Shown in pieces: positions 17,217-25,596 of a stretch of DNA of 64,000 bases (the stretch's first letter is position 1; each line of letters opens with the position of its first letter). The position numbers were made by a program, and so were the translations under genes. Source of the stretch: WQXF01 sp031553615 (lineage in GTDB: Bacteria; Bacillota; Clostridia; Christensenellales; Aristaeellaceae); assembly GCA_031553615.1 (NCBI GenBank), contig JAVBLJ010000017.1:3025-67024 (forward strand), written 5' to 3'. The notes beneath the pieces were generated by a model that was not told where the DNA came from, did not search any database, and saw only the letters and a program-made list of their open reading frames with translations.

Positions 17217-19121
17217 TTACGGCACCTCCTTTATGGACTGATAGGCCGCTGCCGCGTGCTTCACGGCCTTCTGAAATGCTTCGGTGGTTATAGTCGCGCC
17301 CGATTTGAGCTCCACCTTTTCGTGTGCGCTCACGTCGGCGGGCGAGCCCACCAGCGCTTCCACAAAGGCGGTGTCGTTCAGCACGTCCGCGCCGATATTG
17401 TCGGTCTCGGCCTGGGAAAGCACAAGGATGCTCACGAAGTTTCCGGCGGTGTCGATCTCGTGCTGCAGCGTGATCTTGTCGACCTCGTTGTAGCCCGTAG
17501 ATACAGTTACGATGCGGTATCCGACGGTCGCGCCGTCCTTCACCGCCTTGTCGATGGCCTTGACGGTCGCGAACTGCTTGTTCTCATCGGTGAAGGCGAG
17601 GGGCTCAAAGGTCGCGCCCGCAAACACGCCCTCCACGGTGGGGAAAGCCGCCTGCTCGGCGGGAGCCGCCGGGGCCGGTGTGCCGCCCGCGATAATGCTT
17701 TGGTACGCGCGCGCCACCTGTTTCGTGCCGCGCTTCAGCGCGTCCGAGGTGAACGTGGCATGCGATACGGTATCGATGGCTTCGGCGGTCTCGACCTGCG
17801 CCGGTTTGCCCAGGAACTGGCCCAGGAACTCGGCATCGGTAAACACCACGCCACCGATGGTTTCGGTTTCCTCGTGCTGAATGGGAAGAAGCGAGAGGAA
17901 ATTGCCCTCCGCATCCACGTCGATCTGCACCAAAATGGGTGCGCCTTCGTGATCCTCCACGGCATAGCCGCTCACCTTGGCCACAAAGCGATACTTGACC
18001 ACCGCGCCCTCGCGCAGGCCGCGCTGGGCCGATTGCACAGCCTTGTACTCATCCGGCGTGGGCAGCGCGATGTCCTCGAAAGTGATGCCCTCGTCCGGAT
18101 CGGGCACCGGGACGAGATACGCGGTGTAGAACGCTCCGGCTTGTCCGATCGCCGCGAGCACCGCCTTGGAGGTAATGGTGGCACCGCTGATGCCGTCGAC
18201 CGCTTCGGCGGGGTTTTCGGCAGGCTTTCCGGCGAACTTGGCCAGAAACTCGGCGCCCTCCTCGCCCGCGATGCGTCCACCGTATTCCGGCGTCTCGTTT
18301 TGCGAGACCAGCTCGACAGCGGTGACCGTGCCGGTCGTGCTGTCAATGGAGGCGCGCAGCACCACCTGATCGGCGTAGCCCTTCGAGGCCAGCTCGAAGG
18401 TGTAGCCAGCGGTCTGCTTGCCTATCGCGCCCCGGTAAATCTCGCGGATCGTATCGTACTCGCCCACCACTGCGTAAGGGCTGAGCTCGGCGAAGCTAAT
18501 CGCCGAAGGCAACTGCGCTTGGCGCAGCAGGTCGTCACCCTCCAAGGGCTTGGCTTTGGGCGTGCCGGGATGCGGCTCTACGCCGAGCACGTCCTTGGTC
18601 AGCGCCACCATCTGCCGGACCGATTCCTTGAACGGGCCCGAGGAAACCGTAGCCCCGCTGATGGTATCGACGTCGCTGTCGATCACCTTGGGATCGGCGG
18701 CCAGCGCGTCAAATTGGCTCAAAAATTCTTCCCCGCCCACCTTGCTGCCGATGTTGGCAGTTTCCTGCAGATCCCCCACAGCGATGCCGTGAATCGCGCC
18801 GTCGATGCCCACGCTCAGCGTGATGGGAATGGGACCGCCGTAACCCTGCGGCGCGGCGGTCAGCACGTAGCCGACCACTGCGCCCCCGGTCTTGCCCTCG
18901 TACAGGGCGGTGACCCGCGGATAATCCTCGGCGGCAGGCACTTCCTTGGCTTCGAAGGATTCCGCCTCGGGCAGCACGGCGCGTTGCGCGCCTTGCGCGG
19001 CTTCGAGCTTGGCCTTCGCGATGGGTTCTTTGGTGATCAGATAGGTGCCGGCCAGTAACACCGCAGCCACCAACGTGAAGATCAACAGGCGCAGACCTAG
19101 ATTGAGAATATCCTTACGCAC
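17217..19121 (-). CDS. rnfG: RnfG-like subunit with four tandem FMN-binding domains
   Basis: A 634-residue protein; ordinary RnfG has about 180-210 residues. A membrane helix (residues 8-30) leads into four repeats of about 140-160 residues. Three end in a canonical covalent-FMN motif: SGATVSS (Thr158), SGATITS (Thr315) and SGATITT (Thr610). The third repeat has SHATFTS (Thr456), with Gly replaced by His at 454. In RnfG and NqrC, FMN is attached through a phosphoester to the motif Thr outside the membrane by ApbE. Flanks (rnfD, rnfE) are standard, so this is the operon's only RnfG. Starts at GTG, overlapping rnfD by 8 bases. No frameshift or stop breaks the repeats. Confidence 0.93.
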   Translation of the reverse strand: MRKDILNLGLRLLIFTLVAAVLLAGTYLITKEPIAKAKLEAAQGAQRAVLPEAESFEAKEVPAAEDYPRVTALYEGKTGGAVVGYVLTAAPQGYGGPIPITLSVGIDGAIHGIAVGDLQETANIGSKVGGEEFLSQFDALAADPKVIDSDVDTISGATVSSGPFKESVRQMVALTKDVLGVEPHPGTPKAKPLEGDDLLRQAQLPSAISFAELSPYAVVGEYDTIREIYRGAIGKQTAGYTFELASKGYADQVVLRASIDSTTGTVTAVELVSQNETPEYGGRIAGEEGAEFLAKFAGKPAENPAEAVDGISGATITSKAVLAAIGQAGAFYTAYLVPVPDPDEGITFEDIALPTPDEYKAVQSAQRGLREGAVVKYRFVAKVSGYAVEDHEGAPILVQIDVDAEGNFLSLLPIQHEETETIGGVVFTDAEFLGQFLGKPAQVETAEAIDTVSHATFTSDALKRGTKQVARAYQSIIAGGTPAPAAPAEQAAFPTVEGVFAGATFEPLAFTDENKQFATVKAIDKAVKDGATVGYRIVTVSTGYNEVDKITLQHEIDTAGNFVSILVLSQAETDNIGADVLNDTAFVEALVGSPADVSAHEKVELKSGATITTEAFQKAVKHAAAAYQSIKEVP

Positions 19122-20106
19122 GGCTCTTCACCTCCCCGAAAGCGCGTGGCTTGGTGGCGCGCTCGATCAGCGGCGACACCACGTTCATCAGCAGGATAGC
19201 GAAGGAGCAGCCTTCGACCATCTTCGCATGGTACGCGCGGAACAGGAACAGTATGATTCCGCAGCCCAATCCATAAATGATTTGGCCCCAGCCGGTGACC
19301 GGCGCAGACGCATAGTCAGTCGCCATAAAGAACGCGCCCAGGATCAATCCGCCGGAAAGCAGCTGATAGACCGCCGAATTCGCCCCCGCGTCCGCGCTGT
19401 AGAATACGCCGGTCTGCAGCCAAGTGAGCGCAAAGAACGAAACTAGGAAGCACACCGGAATGCGCCAGCTAATCACCTTGCGCGCCAGCAAGTAAACGCC
19501 GCCCAGGAGCAGCGCGAGCTTGCTGGTCTCGCCCAAGGTGCCGGGCACATTGCCGATGAACAGGTTCATAAGGCTATAGGCATCCTTGCCCGCCGCGACG
19601 GCCAGGGGCGTAGCGCCGGAAACGGCATCCACCGTGTCCTTACCCCATCCGGCCATCCATTGACCGGCCTGGGGCGCAACCCAGCTGGTCATCAGCCCCG
19701 CCCAGGAGGCGGCCAGTATCACGCGCGCGGCCAGCGCCGGGTTCATAAAGTTCTGGCCCAGCCCGCCAAAGAATTGCTTTACCAAAATGATGGCCACCGC
19801 CGCGCCCACCGTCGCGAGCCACCAGGGCGCGGACGCAGGCAGATTGAAGGCCAGCAGCATGCCGGTCACCACCGCGCTCCAATCGCCGGTCGTGTTGGGC
19901 TTCTTGACAATGTAGTTGTACAGCCATTCCGCCGCCACCGCGCTGAGCACCGATACCGCGATCAGCACCCCGGCGCGCAGCCCGAAGAACACGACTGCCG
20001 CAATCGCCGCAGGCAACAGCGCGATGCACACGTCCCGCATCACGTCCCGCGTGGTCGTGTTGTCGCGCAGGTGCGGAGAGGACGCCACCGCAAACCGATT
20101 TTGCAT
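19114..20106 (-). CDS. rnfD: Rnf complex membrane subunit RnfD
   Basis: A 330-residue membrane protein with about nine helices. The covalent FMN motif is VSGATPLA, with the acceptor at about Thr166. SSPHLRDNTTTRDVMRDV at the N-terminus and FFGGLGQNFMNPALAARV match the RnfD/NqrB family. Start at ATG 20106 is preferred for its GGGGTGGAG site; a GTG at 20115 in the same frame is possible. Confidence 0.95.
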   Translation of the reverse strand: MQNRFAVASSPHLRDNTTTRDVMRDVCIALLPAAIAAVVFFGLRAGVLIAVSVLSAVAAEWLYNYIVKKPNTTGDWSAVVTGMLLAFNLPASAPWWLATVGAAVAIILVKQFFGGLGQNFMNPALAARVILAASWAGLMTSWVAPQAGQWMAGWGKDTVDAVSGATPLAVAAGKDAYSLMNLFIGNVPGTLGETSKLALLLGGVYLLARKVISWRIPVCFLVSFFALTWLQTGVFYSADAGANSAVYQLLSGGLILGAFFMATDYASAPVTGWGQIIYGLGCGIILFLFRAYHAKMVEGCSFAILLMNVVSPLIERATKPRAFGEVKSRA

Positions 20107-20124
20107 ATTCTCCACCCCTTCTTC

Positions 20125-21483
20125 CTACTTATTTTGCGCTGCGGCATTGCTTTGCGCAGCCGCCCGCTTTGCTTGAATGCCCGCCTTCGCCGTGCGGCAG
20201 CTCTGGGTCAGCATCCGTTTGCTGGGACAGACGTAGGTACAGGCCCCGCACTCCATACAGGCCAGTGCGTTGTAGCCCTCCGCCAAATCCCAGTTGGTAT
20301 GGCGGGCCGCCGCATCGATCTGGTTGGGCAAAAGACGCATGGGACAAGCACGGGTGCAGCGCCCGCAGTGCATGCAAGCCAGCTCCTTGGGCAGCGAGCC
20401 CTCCTTGCCAAAGGCCAGGATGCCGCTGGTCCCCTTCGTAACCGGAATATCCAGGCGCGAAATCGCAGCGCCCATCATGGGCCCGCCGACGATCACCTTT
20501 TCCGCGCCCTCGGCCAGGCCGCCGCACTCGTCCACCAGGTCGGCGATGGTGGTTCCGATGCGCACGCGCAGGTTCGCAGGCTTCGCGACCCGGCCCGTCA
20601 CCGTGACCATTCGTTCGATGAGCGGTCTGCCTTGGCGCACCGCGCGCGAGATCGCGGCCGCCGTGGCCACATTGATCACCACCACACCCACGTCGGCGGG
20701 CAAACGACCCAGCGGCACGGTGCGCCCGGTGAGCGCATAGATCAGCTGCTTTTCGCCGCCCTGCGGGTAACGCACCGGCAGCGCCGTGACCTCCGCATCC
20801 GAACCCAGCGCGGCGCGCATGGCCTCGACCGCATCCATCTTGTTGTTTTCAATGCCCACGATGGCGGTCTTGGCCGCCAGCATGCGCCGCGCGAGCCGAA
20901 AGCCATCGGCGATCTCTTCCGCATTTTCCAACATCATGCGGTGATCGCAGGTCAGGTATGGCTCGCACTCCGCACCGTTCAGCAGCAAGGTATCGACGGG
21001 CTTCTCGGCGGGAGGCGATAGCTTAACCGCCGTCGGGAAAGTCGCGCCGCCTAAGCCTACAATGCCCGCATCGCGCAGTATCTGCGCAAGCTGCGGCGCA
21101 TCCACCGCGTCCACATGGTCGCGCGGCCTGCAATCCGGGTGCCAACGATCCTCAAAATCGTTGTCGATGACCACCGCGGGCACGTTGAGCCCGTTGGGCA
21201 GCACGCAGCGATCCAGCTTGACCACCTTGCCGGATATCGAAGCGTGCACCGAGGCGCTGATGAGCCCTTCGGCCATACCGATCACCTGACCCATGTCGAC
21301 CCGATCCCCCGCCTTGACCACGCTGGCGCAAGGCTTCCCGATATGCTGTTGGAGCGCGATGACCACCCGAACCGGGGCCTTTGCATCGCGCGCTGGCGTG
21401 TCTTGGGTTGCTTCCTTTCCGTTTCCGATCTCTCGGGGATGAATGCCACCCGGGAACTTGCGTACTGAAACCGCCACAGGCAC
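20125..21483 (-). CDS. rnfC: Rnf complex NADH-binding subunit RnfC
   Basis: A 452-residue peripheral subunit that binds NAD and FMN and carries two [4Fe-4S] clusters. Visible are the N-terminal biotinyl-like segment (VKAGDRVDMGQVIG), the nucleotide-binding GLGGATFPTAVKL and LLNGAECEPYLTCD, and the clusters CMHCGRCTRACP and CMECGACTYVCP near the C-terminus. First gene of the rnf operon, with a GTG start preceded by AAGGAGGAG. Confidence 0.96.
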   Translation of the reverse strand: MPVAVSVRKFPGGIHPREIGNGKEATQDTPARDAKAPVRVVIALQQHIGKPCASVVKAGDRVDMGQVIGMAEGLISASVHASISGKVVKLDRCVLPNGLNVPAVVIDNDFEDRWHPDCRPRDHVDAVDAPQLAQILRDAGIVGLGGATFPTAVKLSPPAEKPVDTLLLNGAECEPYLTCDHRMMLENAEEIADGFRLARRMLAAKTAIVGIENNKMDAVEAMRAALGSDAEVTALPVRYPQGGEKQLIYALTGRTVPLGRLPADVGVVVINVATAAAISRAVRQGRPLIERMVTVTGRVAKPANLRVRIGTTIADLVDECGGLAEGAEKVIVGGPMMGAAISRLDIPVTKGTSGILAFGKEGSLPKELACMHCGRCTRACPMRLLPNQIDAAARHTNWDLAEGYNALACMECGACTYVCPSKRMLTQSCRTAKAGIQAKRAAAQSNAAAQNK

Positions 21484-21503
21484 TTCTCCTCCTTCTAACT
21501 AGC

Positions 21504-21561
21504 GTAGCGGCCGTAGGCCGCCACGTAATATCTTCCATATTTATTGACAAGATTTTGTCAA
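21504..21561 (-). promoter_or_regulatory. rnf promoter region with Rex-like palindrome and leader hairpin
   Basis: TTGACAAGATTTTGTCAA (21544-21561) is a perfect inverted repeat of two 7-bp arms with a 4-bp spacer. This is the layout of Rex operators (TTGTTAA-N4-TTAACAA in Clostridia), with two changes per arm. The TTGACA on the minus strand could serve as the -35, with TATGGA 16 bp downstream. A 9-bp GC-rich hairpin (21504-21524) lies between this and the rnfC ribosome site. Confidence 0.55.
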
Positions 21562-21583
21562 ATTTGGGCATACGCCTGATTGA

Positions 21584-23323
21584 TTATAACACACTTTCGC
21601 GCCGAAGCAACCCTTTTCTCGCATTGGCCTCCTCCAGCATAGTCGAAGCATGCTGCAAGCTGCTGGCGCTATTGGGATCGGCCCCGCCCACGATACGCGC
21701 CAGCTCAGCGCAGCGCCCCTGGTGATCGAGTTGCTGCACGCCGGTGCGGGTGCGGCCCTCGGCCTCGCGCTTTTCCACCAGGTACTGCGCATCGGCCATG
21801 GCGGCGATTTGCGGCAGGTGTGTCACGCAGATCACCTGATGCGCCTTGGCTAGCGTCGCCATCTTTTCAGCCACCACCTGCGCCATTCGCCCGCTGATGC
21901 CGGTATCGATCTCGTCGAACACCATGCTGGGCACCCCGGTCTGCTCGGCGGAGATGGTCTTGAGCGCCAGCATAATGCGCGAAAGTTCGCCCCCCGAAGC
22001 GATGCGGGCCAGCGGGCGCTCCGGCTCCCCCAGGTTGGGCGCAAGCAAGAATTCCACCGTATCCAGCCCATCGGCAGTGAAGCGCGGCGCGGCCTCGCTC
22101 TGCGCGGGCAGATCGGAAAACAGCACGCGCATCCGGGCGTTCGTCATGCCCAAATCAGCCAGCTGCTCGCACATGCGCGCCTCAAACTGCTCAGCCAGCG
22201 CGCGGCGTGCGCTGTGCAGCGCCTCGGCCTGCGCATACAGCTCGGCTTCGAACCGCCCCGCCGCACGGGATAAATCAGCCTCGGTGCCCTCGGCATCCTC
22301 CAGCCCGGCCAGCTCCTTTGCCAAACGATCGCGGGTCGCCAGCATATCCCGGGTGGTCGCTCCATATTTGCGGCGCAGGCGGCTGATCACGTCGAGCCGC
22401 GCCTCCACCGCCTCGGCGTTCTCGGGGTCGTACTCCATGCCGTCGCGCAAGGCCCGCAGCTCGCCGGAGGCATCCTCCAATTGGTAGTAGAGCTCCTCGA
22501 GCCGCGCATGAAGCTGCTCGTAGGGCACGTCCAACTTGCTCAGCGGCGCGAGCGCATCCACGCTGTTGCGTAGCGAATCCAGCGCCGAGGCTTGTGTGCC
22601 CTCGCCCTGGTAGAGCGCCACGAACGCATGCTCCACGCCCTCGGTAATCTTCTCAGCGTTGCGGTAGAAGATGCGCTGGCGTTCCAGCTCCTCCTCCTCG
22701 TCCGGACGCAGATGCGCCCCTTCCAGCTCGGCAAGCTGGTAGCGCAATAGGTCGAGCCGCGCATCGCGCTCCTTCAAGCGCTCGCGCAGCTGCGAAAGCT
22801 CGCGGGCTACCTCCCGCCAAGCGTGATACGCACCCCGTACCCCCGCTACCATCGCCGCATGCGCCGCACTGCCGTACGCATCCAGGAAGAGCAGGTGACG
22901 GCGCGTATCCAGCAGCGATTGATGCTCGTGCTGGCCGTGCATGTCGAGCAGGGTTTCGGCCACCTGCTTCAGCGTGGAAACCGGCACCACGCTACCCCCT
23001 ACCCGGCAGAGCGTGCGCCCGGCACTGTTGATCTCCCGCGCCAGGGGGAGCAGCCCATCCTCGGCCTCCAAGCCGAGCGCTTCCAGCACTTGGAGCGCTG
23101 AAGCATGTCCCGTCACGTCAAAAAGTGCTTCAACGCGCGCCTTTTCCGCCCCGGCCTGAACCATATCGCGGTCGGCACGCTCGCCCAGCACCAAGTTGAC
23201 CGCATCCACGACGATCGATTTGCCCGCGCCGGTTTCACCGGTCATCACGTTCAGACCGGGTGTGAAGCTGATGGTCACGGCATCGATGATCGCCAAATTG
23301 CGTATGGATAGTTCTAAAAGCAA
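21584..23323 (-). CDS. recN: DNA repair ATPase RecN
   Basis: A 579-residue SMC-like protein for double-strand break repair. Walker A GETGAGKS lies at residues 30-37, the ABC signature is in IASGGELSRIMLALK, and Walker B is in MVFDEIDTGISG, with a long coiled coil between. Length is normal. It is the third gene of nadK-argR-recN, a standard Firmicutes order. Confidence 0.97.
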   Translation of the reverse strand: MLLELSIRNLAIIDAVTISFTPGLNVMTGETGAGKSIVVDAVNLVLGERADRDMVQAGAEKARVEALFDVTGHASALQVLEALGLEAEDGLLPLAREINSAGRTLCRVGGSVVPVSTLKQVAETLLDMHGQHEHQSLLDTRRHLLFLDAYGSAAHAAMVAGVRGAYHAWREVARELSQLRERLKERDARLDLLRYQLAELEGAHLRPDEEEELERQRIFYRNAEKITEGVEHAFVALYQGEGTQASALDSLRNSVDALAPLSKLDVPYEQLHARLEELYYQLEDASGELRALRDGMEYDPENAEAVEARLDVISRLRRKYGATTRDMLATRDRLAKELAGLEDAEGTEADLSRAAGRFEAELYAQAEALHSARRALAEQFEARMCEQLADLGMTNARMRVLFSDLPAQSEAAPRFTADGLDTVEFLLAPNLGEPERPLARIASGGELSRIMLALKTISAEQTGVPSMVFDEIDTGISGRMAQVVAEKMATLAKAHQVICVTHLPQIAAMADAQYLVEKREAEGRTRTGVQQLDHQGRCAELARIVGGADPNSASSLQHASTMLEEANARKGLLRRESVL

Positions 23324-23422
23324 AACGATCTACCTCCACGAACACACGCAAAGCGTGTGACATCGGCCTCCTATTGCATTGCTTTCGCACGCATTACTCT
23401 CGCACACGTTGCTCTCGTGCAG

Positions 23423-23872
23423 CTACTTCAGCATGGAGCGAAAGCGCTCCATCACGCCCTCCACATCATCGAGAGCGCGCACCGCGACAAAGATGGTGTT
23501 ATCGCCCGCCAGCGTGCCCACGATGGGCGACCAGCGCATGCTGTCGATGGCCTCGGCGGCGGCATTGGCGCTACCGGTGAGGGTTTTGATAACGATGATA
23601 TTGGCAGCGTTGGTGATGCTGAGCACCGATTCGCTGAAAATGCGAATAAAGCGCTCGGTCATGCCCTTCTCAGCCTTATCCAGCGTCGCATACTTATAGC
23701 CACTGTTCTCCGCCAACACCTTGAGCAGATGCAGCTCCTTGATATCGCGCGATACGGTGGCTTGCGTGACGATGATGCCTCGGTTTTTAAGCATCTCGGC
23801 CAAATCCTCTTGGGTCTCCACATCTTGTTTTTCAATGATTTCCAAAATCGCTGCGTGACGAATAGACTTCAT
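23423..23872 (-). CDS. argR: Arginine repressor ArgR/AhrC
   Basis: A 149-residue regulator. The N-terminal winged helix contains TQEDLAEMLKNRGIIVTQATVSRDIKELHLLK. The C-terminal hexamerisation/arginine-binding part has the GTLAGDNTIFVAV motif with the acidic pair replaced at one place (usual GT-AGDDT). Start at 23872 after AAGGAGG. An ARG-box-like palindrome over the operon promoter suggests self-control. Confidence 0.95.
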   Translation of the reverse strand: MKSIRHAAILEIIEKQDVETQEDLAEMLKNRGIIVTQATVSRDIKELHLLKVLAENSGYKYATLDKAEKGMTERFIRIFSESVLSITNAANIIVIKTLTGSANAAAEAIDSMRWSPIVGTLAGDNTIFVAVRALDDVEGVMERFRSMLK

Positions 23873-23950
23873 GCTGTTCCTCCTTAGCAAGTGGGCTGCG
23901 CCCTGTGCCGGCGATGGGAAAACGGGTAGCAAAACGGGCGGATGATGGGA

Positions 23951-24853
23951 TCAAACGCTCCATTCGGAGAGCTTTGTGCGCAACAGCGTAAAGAAACTGG
24001 GGGTGCGTAGGCGGACAAAGTGTGCCGTAGCTTGGGCCCGCCGAACCCGGATATCGGTACCGCAAGCCAGCGGTAGCGGGGCCTGTCCATCGGTGGTCAG
24101 CAGGGCGGAATCCGCACTATGGACGGCGCGAATGTGAACGCGCAGCTCGCCGTTGGGCGAAAGCACCATGGGCCGCGCATGTAGCGAATGGGGGCAGATG
24201 GGCGCAAGCACCATGCAAGCCACATCGGGCGCGACGATGGGCCCTCCCGCCGAAAGCGAATACGCGGTGGAACCGGTGGGCGTGGATACGATCAATCCAT
24301 CGGCGCTGTAGTGGTCGATGAGCGCTCCATCCAGGTAGGCATCCATGCCCAGCATGCCACCGGAAGCTTCGCGGGCAATCACCGCATCGTTGAGCGCCAA
24401 TCGTTCGCGCTGCCCGGGCGCGGAAACCGAGAGCAGCATGCGCTCCTCCACCGCAAACTCGCCAGAAACCAGCGCGCGAACGGCCTGATCCAGCGCCTCG
24501 GCTTGGCGCACCTGCAGCACGCGGGAATCGCCGCCCTCCGCCTCACCCAAGTTCGGGTCAACCTCGGTCAAAAAGCCCACCCGGCCCAGGTTGATCCCCA
24601 GCAGAGGAATGCCCGCTTGCACCGCATAAGGCATAGCCCGCAGCAGCGTACCATCGCCGCCCAGCACCGCCAGAACGTCGACCCCCTGCCCCACACAGGC
24701 CTCGCATCGGGCGCGGGCATCCCCCAGCGCGCGATACAGCCAGGGCTCCAGCACCGCCCGCCGCCCGGACTTCTCGCAGGCATCGATCAGCATCCGCGCC
24801 ACCGGCAGCACATCGGGCTTTTGAGAATTTGCATACACTCCGATGGCATGCAT
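23951..24853 (-). CDS. nadK: NAD kinase
   Basis: A 300-residue ATP-NAD kinase. VLGGDGTLLRAMPYA carries the GGDG motif, then NLGRVGFLTEVD and DGLIVSTPTGSTAYSLSAGGPIV, all diagnostic. It makes NADP from NAD. First gene of nadK-argR-recN. Several in-frame ATGs lie close together; 24853 was taken because it begins the conserved strand, although its ribosome site is weak. Confidence 0.95.
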   Translation of the reverse strand: MHAIGVYANSQKPDVLPVARMLIDACEKSGRRAVLEPWLYRALGDARARCEACVGQGVDVLAVLGGDGTLLRAMPYAVQAGIPLLGINLGRVGFLTEVDPNLGEAEGGDSRVLQVRQAEALDQAVRALVSGEFAVEERMLLSVSAPGQRERLALNDAVIAREASGGMLGMDAYLDGALIDHYSADGLIVSTPTGSTAYSLSAGGPIVAPDVACMVLAPICPHSLHARPMVLSPNGELRVHIRAVHSADSALLTTDGQAPLPLACGTDIRVRRAQATAHFVRLRTPSFFTLLRTKLSEWSV

Positions 24854-24916
24854 GTGTACGAACACACCTGCTTCCAAACCCGGCGGAAAGGAACGCCAGG
24901 TTGATTCTTGCTTAAT

Positions 24917-24946
24917 ATTGTACCACGTCTTGAATATTCATTCAAG
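24917..24946 (-). promoter_or_regulatory. nadK-argR-recN promoter overlapped by an ARG box
   Basis: On the minus strand TTGAAT (24940-24945) and TACAAT (24917-24922) are 17 bp apart. The -35 lies inside CTTGAATGAATATTCAAG (24929-24946), a palindrome of 7-bp arms with TGAAT-N4-ATTCA, the ArgR/AhrC operator core. argR is the second gene of this operon. Confidence 0.75.
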
Positions 24947-25000
24947 TATGCATTTAAAAATTGCTATACATTGCGGGATTTTCGTGTGATTGAGTGCATA

Positions 25001-25029
25001 AAAAGCGGCGCTTCTACCGCGCCGCTTTT
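25001..25029. terminator. Symmetric terminator hairpin between trxA and nadK
   Basis: AAAAGCGGCGC and GCGCCGCTTTT form an 11-bp stem around a 7-base loop. A and T tracts lie at the stem ends. It would end trxA transcription on the minus strand. Confidence 0.8.
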
Positions 25030-25180
25030 GGGGATTACCCTTTTTCTTCTCGTCGCGCCGCTTTTGGGGAATACCCTTTTTTCTCGCCGCGCCGCTTCTG
25101 GAATACCCTTTTTCTTCTCGTCACGCCGCTTTGGGGAACGCTTCTTACGCTTCTCGCTACGCCGCCTTCGGATATACGCC
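25011..25180. repeat. About five diverged tandem units of roughly 33-36 bp downstream of trxA
   Basis: Each unit contains CTTCTCGTCGCGCCGCTTT followed by a TGGGGAATACCCTTTTT-like part. The first two or three are the most alike, the last ones degenerate into the trxA stop codon. The GGGGAATACCC part is itself nearly palindromic. With the terminator at 25001-25029 this fills the 327-bp gap between nadK and trxA. Confidence 0.8.
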
Positions 25181-25513
25181 TCAGCCCAAGTAGGGGGCCA
25201 GCATGTCCTCGATGGCCGCCTGCGCACGCGCGCCGACTTCACGCTCCACCATGTTGCCATCCTTGATGATGATCAGCGTCGGTATGCTCATCACGCCGAA
25301 TTTTTGGGCCAGCGTCGGGTGATCGTCCACGTTCACCTTGCCGACCACCGCCTTGCCGTGCACCAGCTCGGCCACCGCCTCCACGTGGGGGGCCACCATG
25401 CGGCAGGGACCGCACCAGGGTGCCCAGAAATCGACAAGAACCGGTAGCTTCGAAGCCAGCACCTCGGTTTCAAAATTCGCAGCAGTAATCTCCAATACAT
25501 AAGGACTTGCCAT
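25181..25513 (-). CDS. trxA: Thioredoxin
   Basis: A 110-residue thioredoxin. The active site is FWAPWCGPC near residue 30, with VDDHPTLAQKFGVMSIPTLIIIKDG carrying the cis-proline (SIPT). It is a general cytoplasmic dithiol reductant. Start at 25513; the ribosome site is a weak AAGAGAAA. Confidence 0.95.
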   Translation of the reverse strand: MASPYVLEITAANFETEVLASKLPVLVDFWAPWCGPCRMVAPHVEAVAELVHGKAVVGKVNVDDHPTLAQKFGVMSIPTLIIIKDGNMVEREVGARAQAAIEDMLAPYLG

Positions 25514-25596
25514 GTGTTTCTCTTGCCCCTTCCTCATTTACATCGATCTTGCTATTTGTATCTATGCGCTTATTCTGCTCCCGATTATCCGGGATT

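Noticed and set aside
16392..19058. 888-codon plus-strand open frame across rnfE and rnfG
   Set aside because: It is antisense to well-supported Rnf genes, has a low-complexity composition and no recognisable motif; it results from high GC content.
25011..25180. CRISPR array
   Set aside because: Units follow each other without unique spacers, they diverge, and there are no cas genes.
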